From: Hemileia vastatrix
Lineage: Eukaryota; Basidiomycota; Pucciniomycetes; Pucciniales; Zaghouaniaceae
Assembly: GCA_030280995.1 (NCBI GenBank)
Contig: JASXTE010000013.1
Span: forward strand, 16,665,001 to 16,729,000
Length of the DNA stretch: 64,000 nt
Direction: 5' to 3'
Shown here in pieces: positions 55,168 through 64,000 of this stretch (its first letter is position 1; each line of letters begins with the position of its first letter). The notes under the pieces are model-generated. The model was given only the letters and a program-made list of their open reading frames with translations. It ran no database searches and had not been told where the DNA came from. A program made the position numbers and the translations under genes.

Positions 55168-56202
55168 CCTCTCAAATAATATTGGTGTTTAGAGTTTCTC
55201 AAAATTCGGAATGTTCCAATCAATGAGAGTCACCCTTACAAGATTCAAATTAAAGAAACCGACACCCCTCTTCAAGATCATCAATTTAGGACTGAAGAAC
55301 ATTTTAATCAACGCATTAAAGAAATTGTGAAGACTGATCGTCATTTTCATGATTGTGTTCGTTTTTTTTTTTTTAATAGTCATACCAAACATCAAATCAA
55401 TTTCAATTCCATGATGGACTTATGTCCATCCATCCATTTATTTCTTTTGGAACTTGGATTCTATGACAGGCTATCAAAGCTTATGTTTCACACATCCGAC
55501 ATTACTCTAAGCATCATCTTGGCTATATTTTCAATCTATCTAAACTCGATTTAATTGGATTAGCCAAATGTTTTGGCTTACTGAGATTGCCCAAAATGCC
55601 AGAATTAAAGGAATTCAAAGATAAAATTAATCAAGGCGGTTGGTTGGGGGAAAATGTTCAAGTAAGTATGTTTAAAAATGATGTGTCATAAGTGTTTTGA
55701 TACTAATAAAGTCAATTTTTTTTCTTGTTTTTTTTTTTTTTTTAAAAAAAAGTGGGATAAGTACAGTTATCGAGATGAATGTAAAGAAAAAGCTAGGTTG
55801 CGCAAGTTAAACCAAAATCAATCCATCGACCAAAGGATGGAAACATTAGATAGCCAAAAGAATGATGATGATGACAAATTAATCGATACGATCCATCAAA
55901 AAATCAAAAAACGACAGATGAATAAAGTTCCCTGGTCTGCTCAAGCGATCAGACGAGAGAATAAGATGATTAAAAGGCATAAAAAAGCAAAGAGAATGAA
56001 AGTGGGAAGTGAATGTGTTAATAAGATGATGATCAATCGAGAAGGGATTGAAAAGGAGAAAGAAGTACGGGTTGGTGAGTTGGATGATGAGGGGTCAAGT
56101 GATTGGAAACAACTTGTTCTTGATAAGAGGGAAGAAAGAAGGAATCGTTTTCGTGGTCATGGTGGTGAAAAGTCACATCAGATGTTTGATGGGTTGGAAT
56201 AA
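53188..56202 (+). CDS. SPB4: DEAD-box ATP-dependent rRNA helicase, SPB4/DDX55-like, 9 exons
   Basis: Nucleolar helicase needed for 60S ribosomal subunit assembly. Proposed exons: 53188-53240, 53304-53400, 53462-53580, 53648-54007, 54230-54608, 54772-55096, 55193-55356, 55470-55661, 55753-56202; 2139 nt, 712 aa. Seen: Q motif FPHPTPVQ, motif I AVTGSGKT (51-58), Ia PTRELA, Ib TPGR (154-157), DEAD (206-209), SAT (237-239), [10 protein letters not shown] (386-394), [12 protein letters not shown] (415-424). After the helicase core come [19 protein letters not shown] sequence, [20 protein letters not shown] and a basic Lys/Arg-rich tail, as in SPB4/DDX55. All introns are GT-AG; exon 1 and its acceptor are the least certain (an alternative acceptor is possible near 53233). 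Intron 4 holds AC/TC microsatellites and intron 5 a TC run. It is the only apparently functional host gene in the right half. Confidence 0.92.
54142..54201 (+). repeat. (AC)n(TC)n microsatellite in SPB4-like intron 4
   Basis: About 17 AC units run directly into about 13 TC units, inside the intron 54008-54229. A second pure TC run lies in intron 5 (about 54619-54662). Confidence 0.9.
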
Positions 56203-56757
56203 CGTTGGGTTGCAGTTATGTTTGTTGTGAAAAATTCAGATCCTGATGATGGGGTGTATTCCATTCATATTTCGGTAGTGATCTCTATGTTGAGAATATT
56301 TTAAGAACAGATGTGGTTGATTAATAATAAGATTTGTTTGTCAAATGAAAGAGAGAGAAAAGAAAGGCATTCAAAATATAAAAAAAATGCATGTGTGTTT
56401 GTGTGTGTGAATATAGCCATATTGGTAATGCTTGGTGTAGCAAGCCCTTAGGCACAGCAATTTTAGTTTCCCAACATGGGGACAGATTTCCTGGTTAGAA
56501 TGTTGTAATCAAATGTCTCAAAATCTATCTCATGGAGGGGTGTTTGTGTGTGTGTGTGCCAAGGATTGATGATGTAAATAAAATAGAGGTCATCAGGGTG
56601 TGTCACATGTGACAAGGACAGTGGGGAAGGGGAAGGGGGGGTGGGGAAGGAAGGGATGATGATGAGGAGGAGGAGGGCAATGTGTGGGTTGTGAAAAAAA
56701 AAAAAAAAAAAAAAAAAATTGGGGAGTAAAGTGATGATTTGAGGTTATATATATATA
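56203..56757. other. 3' flank of the SPB4-like gene
   Basis: Contains AATAAG/AATAAA-like signals, GTGTGTGT runs, a G-rich stretch near 56620-56660, a poly-A run near 56693-56718 and a short (TA)n just before the LTR at 56758. No coding pattern. Confidence 0.55.
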
Positions 56758-57033
56758 TGTTAGGGCCTGAGAAGGTAGATGACTACTAGTAGTGCTGAAG
56801 CTAGCTTTGAAATGGGATTGATTATGTTAATAAAGCAGTGAGACTTGGAGAGAGTAAGTGGTTTATTATATAAGTTGTCTGATGATCAGGAGTGGTCCAC
56901 TGTGTTTGCCCCATATATATATATATATATAAGCCCTTAATGCAATACATATCCCTGTTTCTGTCTCTTACCAATCGCATAGCGCCCCTACAGTGCTCCT
57001 CCTCCTCCTTGCTTCTCAATCCAAATCCTAACA
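56758..57033 (-). repeat. 3' LTR of Gypsy element D
   Basis: 276 bp with 7-bp inverted ends (TGTTAGG...CCTAACA). Contains a (TA)n TATA-like run and, on the minus strand, TTTATTAAC/ATAATAAACC near its 3' half. A single copy in this window; its identity as LTR rests on the ends and the adjacent purine tract. Confidence 0.65.
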
Positions 57034-57039
57034 TTACCC

Positions 57040-58709
57040 CCTCTTTGACCCCTCCTTCCCCCTTGCGCTCCTTCTCAAACTATTCTTCAACTTTTCCTTA
57101 GCGTTGACCAGATTTTGCACTGGTTCCCACGACTTATCTCCAACCCCTGATCCTTTCCAATGCACCAAGTACTGAACCTTTCCCCTATACACCCTCTTAT
57201 AAAAAAAAAAACCTTTTGCATCTCAAACTCCTCTTCATTTCCCACCTGGATCAGTGCTGGTGGGTCCTTCTGGATGTCTTGGAATGGTTGTATCTTCTTT
57301 ATGCTTTGTGAGCAATGAAATGTTGAAAACTGGATGTACTTGGCTTATTGAGATTGGTAGTTCCAGTTTATGAGCCAAGTCAGATGATACCTTGTGTTTG
57401 ATCTTAAAAAAAATGGGCCTACTTTCTTGTGATCAAGTTTAGCACTTGGACGCAATGTAGCAAGGAAGTGTGAGCTTAACCAGACCCTTGTCATCTACCC
57501 CCAGCGCCTTGATGCTGCACCTTTCCTTGATCATAGTGGGGCTTCATTACCTGTTGGGATAAATTGAGTTCTTCACATATCTCCCACAGCTTCTGAATTC
57601 TCTCTTCTGGCTTCTGGAATATGCAGTGTTGCTGGGGTGCCCATTGAGCATGTTGGGTGATACCCATAGTTGGCATAAAAGGGGGGACATGCCTGTTAAC
57701 ACATGGAGCCCGGTTTTTTGTATGAAAATTCAGCTAATGGTAGGAGCTGCACCCAATCATCTTGCTGATAGTTGATGAAGTGATGTAAGTATTGTTCAAT
57801 TGCCTGGTTCACAATCTCAGATTGTCCATCAGTCTGGGGGTGTGCCATGCTGTTGACAAGATGGGCTTCATATTCAGTTGCTCCTACATTGATTTCAACA
57901 ACTTAGAGTTAAAGGTATTTACCCTATCTGATATAATGCAATCAGGCAAACCATGCAGCTTCCAATCTTGCGCCACCATTAGGTCTGCAATACCTTCTGA
58001 TGTGACCTTGGTAGTGGTTGGAATGAAGTGCACCATCTTAGTGCAACAGTCAACAACTGTGAGAATAGTGTTCTTCCCTTGAGACTTTGGTAACTTTACT
58101 TATAAGATCATAGGAGATCTCCTTCCATGGCTGCTTGGCAATGTTTAACAGGGTCAGTGGTGTTGTTTTGGGACTGAATTTGTTCCTCTGGCATGAGTCA
58201 CATGCTGCTACATAGCACTGGACATATCCTTTCATGGACTTCTAGTAAAAGTTATGATTCACTAGCTCCATGGTCTTCAGCAGTCCTGGGTGTCCTTCCC
58301 TTTGGGGAGTCATGCCTTGATTTGACCACCTGCCTCTTTAGCTCTTCATTGTTTGGCACCACTATCCTCCTTTTCCAATATAGCGCTTCCCCATCTAGGT
58401 GATACTCCTCTCATCGTTTCCTTACTAATACCTCCTTTGATAACAGCACCTTCACCAACTCCTGCACTCCCTCACCTTTTCCCTGCCCCCTCCTTACCCA
58501 TTCCATCAAAGCCTCATCTAGGACTACCCCCTCTTCAAGGTCCCCCTTCAATAATCTGGCGCCAACGGTATGTAGCTGGTCCAGTGCTGGACGCAAGTCA
58601 GGACATCATGCTAACACATCAGGTTAACCACTTTTCTTTCCTGGTCAAAATGTAACCACAAAATGAATGTTACTTATCAGTTCTGCACAGCACACTTGCC
58701 AAATGGGTT

Positions 58710-58742
<33 letters not shown>

Positions 58743-60306
58743 CCTGGTCAGGAAGGTTTTTCCAAGTTTTTTTTTTTTTATGATCTGTATAAATGATGAT
58801 AACTTGTAACCGGTGCAGGCTTTCTGTTCCAAATAGTGGCACCAGGTTCCAAATGGATTCTAGTAGTGCTAATAACTCTTTACCTTATATTTCATAGGTT
58901 AGTTCAGCGTCTAGCAGTGTTGGTGACAAATATGGCTACTGGGTGAAAGACATTTTCAGTATTGTATTGGGATAATACTGTGCCTAGTCGAAAATCTGAG
59001 CAGCCGCATTCCAGAACAAATGGCTTCAATAAGTCAAGGATGGAAAGAATAAGGGCTCTCACAACTTTTATTTTCAGGTAGTCAACCACATCTTTCTGGC
59101 TAAATTGTCCAGATACATTTGGCTTCCTTCTTGGTGAGGTCTTGCAATAGTTAGCAGGTGTGGGAGTCATTTTTCAATAAAACTGAAGTCAAAATTTGTA
59201 AAAGCCTAGGAATGATTGGAGCTCTTTTAATGATGCTGGTGTTGGATATTCTTTTACAACCTTTAATTTCTCTTAATATATTTGTATCCTATTCCTTGAA
59301 ATGATCATACCCAGGTAGGGGATCTCACTTGCTGAACACACACACACACATTTTTCCAGTTTTAACCATACTTGGGCCTCCTGCAGGCACTGCAAACAGT
59401 CCTTCACACATATCTTATGTTCCTCTATTGATCTGGAATAAATCAAGATGTCATCCAGGTATACCACCACATCTATTCCTATTATGTCTCTAAAGATGCT
59501 ATTGGTGAAGTGTTGGAAAGTGGAAGGTGCATTACATGGACCAAATGGCATTACCAACCATTCAAGATGACCAAATTTAGTGCAGAATGCCAGGTTGTGC
59601 TCATCACCTTCTTTTACCTGTATGTTGTGGTAACCTGCCCTAAGATCCAGGGGATGTGAAGATCTCTGCACTTTGGAGACTATCAATCAGCTCACTTTTC
59701 AAAGGAAGGGGATACCTGTTCTTTACCATCAGTGCATTTATCCTTCTAAAAAATTCATGCAAGGTCTTAGTGAACCAATTTGTTCTTCCCTGTAAAGATC
59801 AAAGGGGGATGCCCAGGGAAACTTTTGATTCTCTAATGAACCCATTCTTTAAATTTTCATTAATCATCTCTTTTAGCGCTTCTGACTCCAAGATTGAAAG
59901 TGGTATTATGTGGCTAAATTGGGGGGGGGGGGTTTTGCGCCTGGGATCAGATCAATGGCAAAGTCGTATGGTCAATGAGGTGGCAGTGTTTTGACTTCCC
60001 CTTCTTCAAAAAGCAGTAAGAATTCCCAAAAAGCTTCAGAGACCATTTCTTTGAGGCTCTTTGTTTGCTTTGAGGTCTGGGCCTTGGCTTGAAATCTTGG
60101 ACAATATGTTCCAAGCTGTTGCATCACATTCCAATATCCTCCTCTTCTCCCAGTGCCTACTCCAAGTCCTGAACCTTAGCATCAAGAGAAAGTGTCAGTT
60201 CTTGCAGCAAGTCTACAGATGATCATGAAACACCAGGAGACTTGCTGGGAGGGGCCCCTGACCCCCCCTTGAAGGGGCCAGGGGATAAATTCTCTCTCTG
60301 CGCCAT
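57040..60306 (-). pseudogene. Gag-pol remnant of Gypsy element D
   Basis: A gag start MAQRENLSPGPFKGG at about 60306 is followed within ~30 codons by stops and then by degraded sequence. RT (59686-59273) keeps DLRAGYHNIQVKEGDEHNLA, MPFGPCNAPSTFQHF and YLDDILIYS. RNase H traces run 59170-58850 (FVLECGCSDFRLGTVLSQ). Integrase traces run 58300-57500 (CDSCQRNKFSPKTTP zinc-site region, a VDCCTKMVHFIPT-like stretch in broken frame, and [18 protein letters not shown] sequence near 57800). A chromodomain-like end (VQYLV...GVGDKSWEPV) lies near 57190-57110. Many stops and frame changes. RT motifs are closest in style to element C-type chromoviruses. Confidence 0.75.
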
Positions 60307-60459
60307 CCACGTTTACATCCTTTGCCTTTCACCATCTTCTTTGTGCCTTCTCCTGTTCTTGCTGCATTTTACTGCCTTCTGGGACCTCTTTGGTGCTCCC
60401 CAGTGGGTGACTTATCCCTAGCCTACTGCTTAGAATCAAGAGGAAGTATCAGTTCTATT

Positions 60460-61580
60460 GTTGCTTGTCTTCAGACTCAGTTGATTGTGGCTCCTGCGTT
60501 TGTTCTTCAGCCTATTTAGAAATAAGAAAATGTAAAAAAAAAAAAAAAAAAGAATTGGTAAGATAAAAGAAAAAAAAACATACTTGAGTTAGATCAGGTT
60601 GGTTTAGATTACCATAAGGGTCTGATGAAAAAGATATCTTGATTTGTGGAAGTTAAATGAGGGGAGGCTTGAGTAGAAGAAGAAGGAAAAAGATTTCTCT
60701 TGACATCATGTTTGGAGATAGCATCTTCACCATCCAACATGTTTGCAGGATTAACATCAGCTTGCTCTCCAAAAATAGCATCCATCTCTTTAAAGTAAGG
60801 ACATAGAGATTCAAGTTTATCATCTATGGATTTTATGCCCTTACTGATATCAATGTTGGTAATTCAAAAACCAGTGGAAGATGAAAGAGTCTTTGCCTTC
60901 TTGTATTTGGATTGGTAATGCTTAAAACTTTCAGACATCTGTTTAAGTAAAAGATCTATCCTTCCCTTGGTCTTATTCTGTAATTCATTGGCCATTAGTA
61001 GATAAAAATTAACTTTTGATGTGGGGGGCTGTCCTACTTTAGTTGCATTTTCAGTACCAAAAACAAGAATCATAGTTAGATTTAGTTTTCAGCCAGTTGA
61101 TAAGAATGAGATGATCATCTTTTTTTTTTTTAATTGAATGGTCTTTGATTTCTCAGCTGAGTGGGGGAAAGAGGGAGTAGTTCAATTTGGAGAGCAACTG
61201 GGGGAAGGCTACCTTTGAGAAAATCTATGATGATGGGGAATGTTAAGACAATTGATGATGAAAAGGAGAAAAAAAAAGCAGATGAGATTGTGAGTTTTTC
61301 TGAATGGAAAGAATAGACAGGCTGAGATGAGAATGGGAATGTGCAGGAAGGTAGAAGACATATCCAGAGAGTAGTCAAAGATGTGGTTATGACAGAAAGT
61401 TTGTCTGATATGTGGTTATGAAAAAATTGAGTAGAAAAATGTCAGATAGGAGGTAAACTTTGACACATAAAATGTCTAATAACCCAATTAGTAGGAAAAA
61501 TTATTGTAGAAGATAATTGGGGTATAAGGATTTTTATCTGCAATTAATTTAATTGTAGATTGGTAAACTTTGATACCCCC
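60460..61580 (-). pseudogene. Myb/SANT-like Harbinger partner gene, second copy, and right terminus
   Basis: Paralogous to 50850-51999 over its length. Seen: LMANELQNKTKGRIDLLLKQ, MSESFKHYQSKYKKAKTLSS, STGF, then a stop at 60864 that replaces the next residue. The DNA downstream still matches the exon coding for KLESLCPYFKEMDAIFGEQA. The N-terminal exon is frameshifted (a long poly-T at 61122). The copy ends at a terminus GGGGGTATCAAAGTTTACC (inward, minus strand) flanked by TTA (61581-61583 TAA on plus). The left end abuts the leader of Gypsy element D at about 60460. Confidence 0.72.
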
Positions 61581-61711
61581 TAATGATTAATGTAATCATT
61601 CTGCACCTAGCCAACTTCATCTGTATTGGTGATTTCAATAGCTTAAGAGCTGGAAAAGATATTAGTTGGATTTGGAATTAGTAGGAGAGTTATTGAATTA
61701 AAATTTAAAGG

Positions 61712-62095
61712 CTAAATTTTTGAGCCAGGAAATAATGTTTCATAAAAACTGAATGGAGAAAGTGGCATAATTGGATTAGGATCTTGAGATGGAGGAGGAA
61801 GCTCAGGATTGGGATTTTTAGACAAAGAAGCTGGTTTGACCTTTATATTTTGAAAGGTGGGAAGTTTTGATAATCTCTTTTTGGGAATAGACTGATCTGG
61901 AAGAGCAGCTGGAACAGTATAGATGTTAGTTCTGGAAGGTATGATTGGACAATTACACTTGATTTTCTTAAGCCTGCAAAGATCACAGGCAGTTCTTCCA
62001 GGAAGACCAGGGTTAGAAATTAGACAAGGAGCCTGGTATTTGGTGCAAAGTTCACATGGGACAGAGAGGTCTTTTGATGAAATATTGATGATGAT
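61712..62095 (-). CDS. Cys-cluster protein exon, 5' end not found
   Basis: Clean open frame of ~125 codons ending in TAG at 61712-61714, with no ATG and an in-frame TAA just upstream, so it is either an internal/last exon or a truncated gene. Seen: CELCTKYQAPCL, then ACDLCRLKKIKCNC (C-X2-C-X6-C), which resembles a fungal zinc cluster; a PKKRLSKLP nuclear-localisation-like patch; and a Pro/Ser-rich tail (NPNPELPPPSQDPNP). The cluster spacing is reminiscent of the plus-strand gene at 37178. It could be a transposon accessory protein or a domesticated transcription factor. No function assigned. Confidence 0.5.
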   Translation of the reverse strand: MIINISSKDLSVPCELCTKYQAPCLISNPGLPGRTACDLCRLKKIKCNCPIIPSRTNIYTVPAALPDQSIPKKRLSKLPTFQNIKVKPASLSKNPNPELPPPSQDPNPIMPLSPFSFYETLFPGSKI

Positions 62096-63240
62096 ATTGA
62101 TTTAAATATAAAGGTGGAAATATTCAGTAATAGTTAAAACAATTGGTTGAAGAGGATGAATATGTGTTTGACCAATTATGCAAATTGAAAGAATGAGGAC
62201 ATTCTTCATTGGAGGAAGGATGTGGAAGTCTAAAGTTTAGTAGGGCACTAAAGTTTATTATAAATGGATTTTTGGGAGATGGTTATTGAGAATGGAGAAG
62301 CCAATCTAATTTTAAAATGGTTATATAAAAGAAATTGAGTATTGAAAGTGGTTTTTAAAAAGGGTTAATTTTACAAGTCAAGATTAAACAAATAATTATT
62401 GGTCAGGAAATGCAGGTATAGGTCTAAAAGTGCACGGAAATTAAATTTTGAAGTCTCAAGAACCTTTGAGAGCTTTTTTTTTTTTTTTTGGAATTTTTAC
62501 TATTTTTCTACAATTTTTAATAATTTTATAAAGTATTTTTTTTGGTTATTTTTGATTTTTCATAAATTACTTAACTTTGATAACTTTTTTATCAGGTGAA
62601 TAGGGATGCGCAGACTATGAAAATTAGAATGGATTAGATAGGGGAATTATCTCTATTATCTATAATTTTTCTAGATTCTTTAGTAGTGTTTTAAGGTTCT
62701 AATTGAGTCTGGAAGTCTGTACAAGCTCCAGAATTCTCCAGAAAAGCTCTGGATGAGCTCTGGAAAACTCTGGTTAGGGAAAGTAGAGCACATTGTAGAC
62801 AATCCTATAGTACTAGATATAGGCCTTGACCAAGGGAGTTGGACTAAAACCAGAGAGAAAAACCCCTGTCACTTTAGAAAAATAAGTGAGATTTACCTGC
62901 TACAGTAAATTGGTTCCTGTTTACCAAAAGCCCTTTTACCAACACACTTGACTGCCTTATTAGTCAAGAAAGTAGTCTCCAGACAGACTACCAAACCAAA
63001 GAACTGAAATGTAGACCAATGTCCACACCAGAGAAAGCAATGATACTTGATGTAGGTTGCAAATCCACACCAGAGACAGCAATAATACTTGATATAGCTT
63101 GCAAGACTATACCAGAGAAAACAGTTGCTAAGTTAAGTTAAATGAAGAACTAACTTTGCAACAATCACACCCAAATTGTGGCCAACAAAACAGTGAAAAC
63201 TGAGTGATGAACAAGGATATCACCTCCAGATGGTTGTATG
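62096..63240. other. Spacer with small tandem repeats; no gene recognised
   Basis: AT-rich with a T-run near 62470. AGCTC.GGA-type short repeats occur at 62725-62775 and a ~43-50-bp tandem repeat lies at 63015-63118. No coding pattern seen on either strand. Confidence 0.5.
63015..63118. repeat. ~45-bp tandem repeat, 2.5 copies
   Basis: The unit TCCACACCAGAGAAAGCAAT plus GATACTTGATGTAGGTTGCA recurs with small changes at about 63015, 63065 and (partial) 63105. Confidence 0.75.
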
Positions 63241-64000
63241 ATAATTAAAGTTGCCCCAAACTGTCTTTTTCATTATATACACACAGACTACTAACTAAGA
63301 GCCCATGCACACCCACGAATTTGGCGTTCCTGACCACCAAATTGCATAAAACCTCCCTAGAAACGCTTCCCAGCCCTCTAGCACTGAGGCGGGCGGTCTG
63401 CCTGACATCAGGAGGCCTGCCTGAAGTGGCCTGACCACCCTGAAGCCAAAAAACCACCAAAAATACACAAAATACTTGGAAAAATCAACTACAACTACTA
63501 AAACCTTTAAAACACATAATTAGGCTATAACAACATTGAGAAATGAAATGTAAAGAAAATTTAGCTCATTCCAATGGTACTAAGCACTTAACCCTAAGAC
63601 TTAATGTTAGCCCATAAAACACAAAAACCAAAATTCAACAGCAATCTTTTTAATTGAAAAATGAGAAATTATCCCCCAAATACTTAGACTATGAAAAATG
63701 TCATAAAGACATAAAATATATAGAGAAAAACCAGGGGTATCCAATGGTAGTATCCACATCCCCTTAGTCCCAATATTTGCTGCATAATTCCAGAAAAACA
63801 CCTAATTATTAAACAAATGCCATTTAAGGCATACCAAAACAACACCAAATAAACCAACAAAGGGCTCCACCAATGTTGGAAGACCACATCATCCCTCCAA
63901 TAGAGAATTTCCACATTCTCCTTTACCACAGCCACCATGTTCAGCTTTCTTTCCAAATCTGCTACTGACATGGGCCCCTTCCAATACTGCATTGACAACA
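63241..64000 (-). other. Unresolved region, possible element remnant at the window edge
   Basis: The minus-strand frame 63998-63684 runs off the window side (no ATG) and reads WKGPMSVADLERKLNMVAVV and WRDDVVFQHWWSPLLVYL, ending in hydrophobic sequence; a GTATGCC donor-like site near 63837 may end an exon. 63360-63430 is a local GC-rich dyad (GGCGGGCGGTCTGCCTGAC, GGCCTGCCTGAAGTGGCC) with TATATA nearby, as in some LTR promoters. I cannot assign it. Confidence 0.3.

Larger units (their letters stand above)
56758..60306 (-). mobile_element. Gypsy element D, remnant with one LTR
   Basis: One LTR (56758-57033), then on the minus strand a chromodomain-like end, integrase, RNase H, RT and a short gag start. 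Most of gag and protease is missing, and the 5' LTR was not found. A purine tract (AAAGAGGGGGTAA) precedes the LTR on the minus strand. Confidence 0.8.

Overview
The window reads as nuclear DNA of an AT-rich, transposon-swollen basidiomycete. A rust fungus (Pucciniales) is most likely, because of the mix of element families, the 55-100 bp GT-AG introns and the repeat-laden spacers between rare host genes. AT-rich rusts such as Austropuccinia, Hemileia or Phakopsora are candidates. That is an inference; no rRNA or other taxonomic marker is present. I see no bacterial operons, rRNA, tRNA or CRISPR.

Host genes form two small islands. At 837-3537 (minus strand) lie an acyl-CoA dehydrogenase of the ACAD10/11 class (9 exons) and, 144 bp upstream of it, the mitochondrial ribosomal protein uS17m (2 exons). 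At 53188-56202 (plus strand) lies a 9-exon DEAD-box rRNA helicase of the SPB4/DDX55 type. Both large gene models close with consistent splice sites and a reading length divisible by three.

Almost everything else is mobile DNA. A Copia element (4097-9064, one uninterrupted 1478-codon gag-pol, 5-bp target duplication GGAAG) sits inside a decayed Plavaka/CACTA-like transposase gene (about 3710-10640). Two related Ty3/Gypsy chromovirus-like elements with ~1.5 kb LTRs lie on the minus strand: A (10643-20283, decayed) and B (22105-31819, intact ORF, 5-bp target duplication ATAGG). B splits an unknown multi-exon gene whose reading frame is continuous across the insertion. A third Gypsy element, C (36273-44677, decayed), carries an extra Cys-cluster gene on the strand opposite its pol. 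Its flanks are different segments of PIF/Harbinger-like DNA transposons. A fourth, D (56758-60306), is a pol remnant with one LTR.

PIF/Harbinger-like material recurs: transposase copies at 34097-35358, 44678-44999 and 48650-49281, Myb/SANT-like partner genes at 50276-51737 and 60460-61580, termini of the form GGGGGTRTCA, and a short MITE at 32893-33089. Two transposase copies are followed by large C-rich/G-rich inverted arrays. A decayed TET/JBP-like 2OG-Fe(II) dioxygenase gene (46670-48147) lies among these elements.

The points most worth following are: (1) a 149-codon ORF overlapping the gag-pol frame of both A and B, whose A/B differences fall mainly on its own third codon positions; (2) the TET/JBP-like gene next to Harbinger DNA; (3) the opposite-strand Cys-cluster gene in element C and a second Cys-cluster exon at 61712-62095; (4) the loss of the catalytic integrase glutamate in the otherwise open element B; and (5) the giant inverted arrays.
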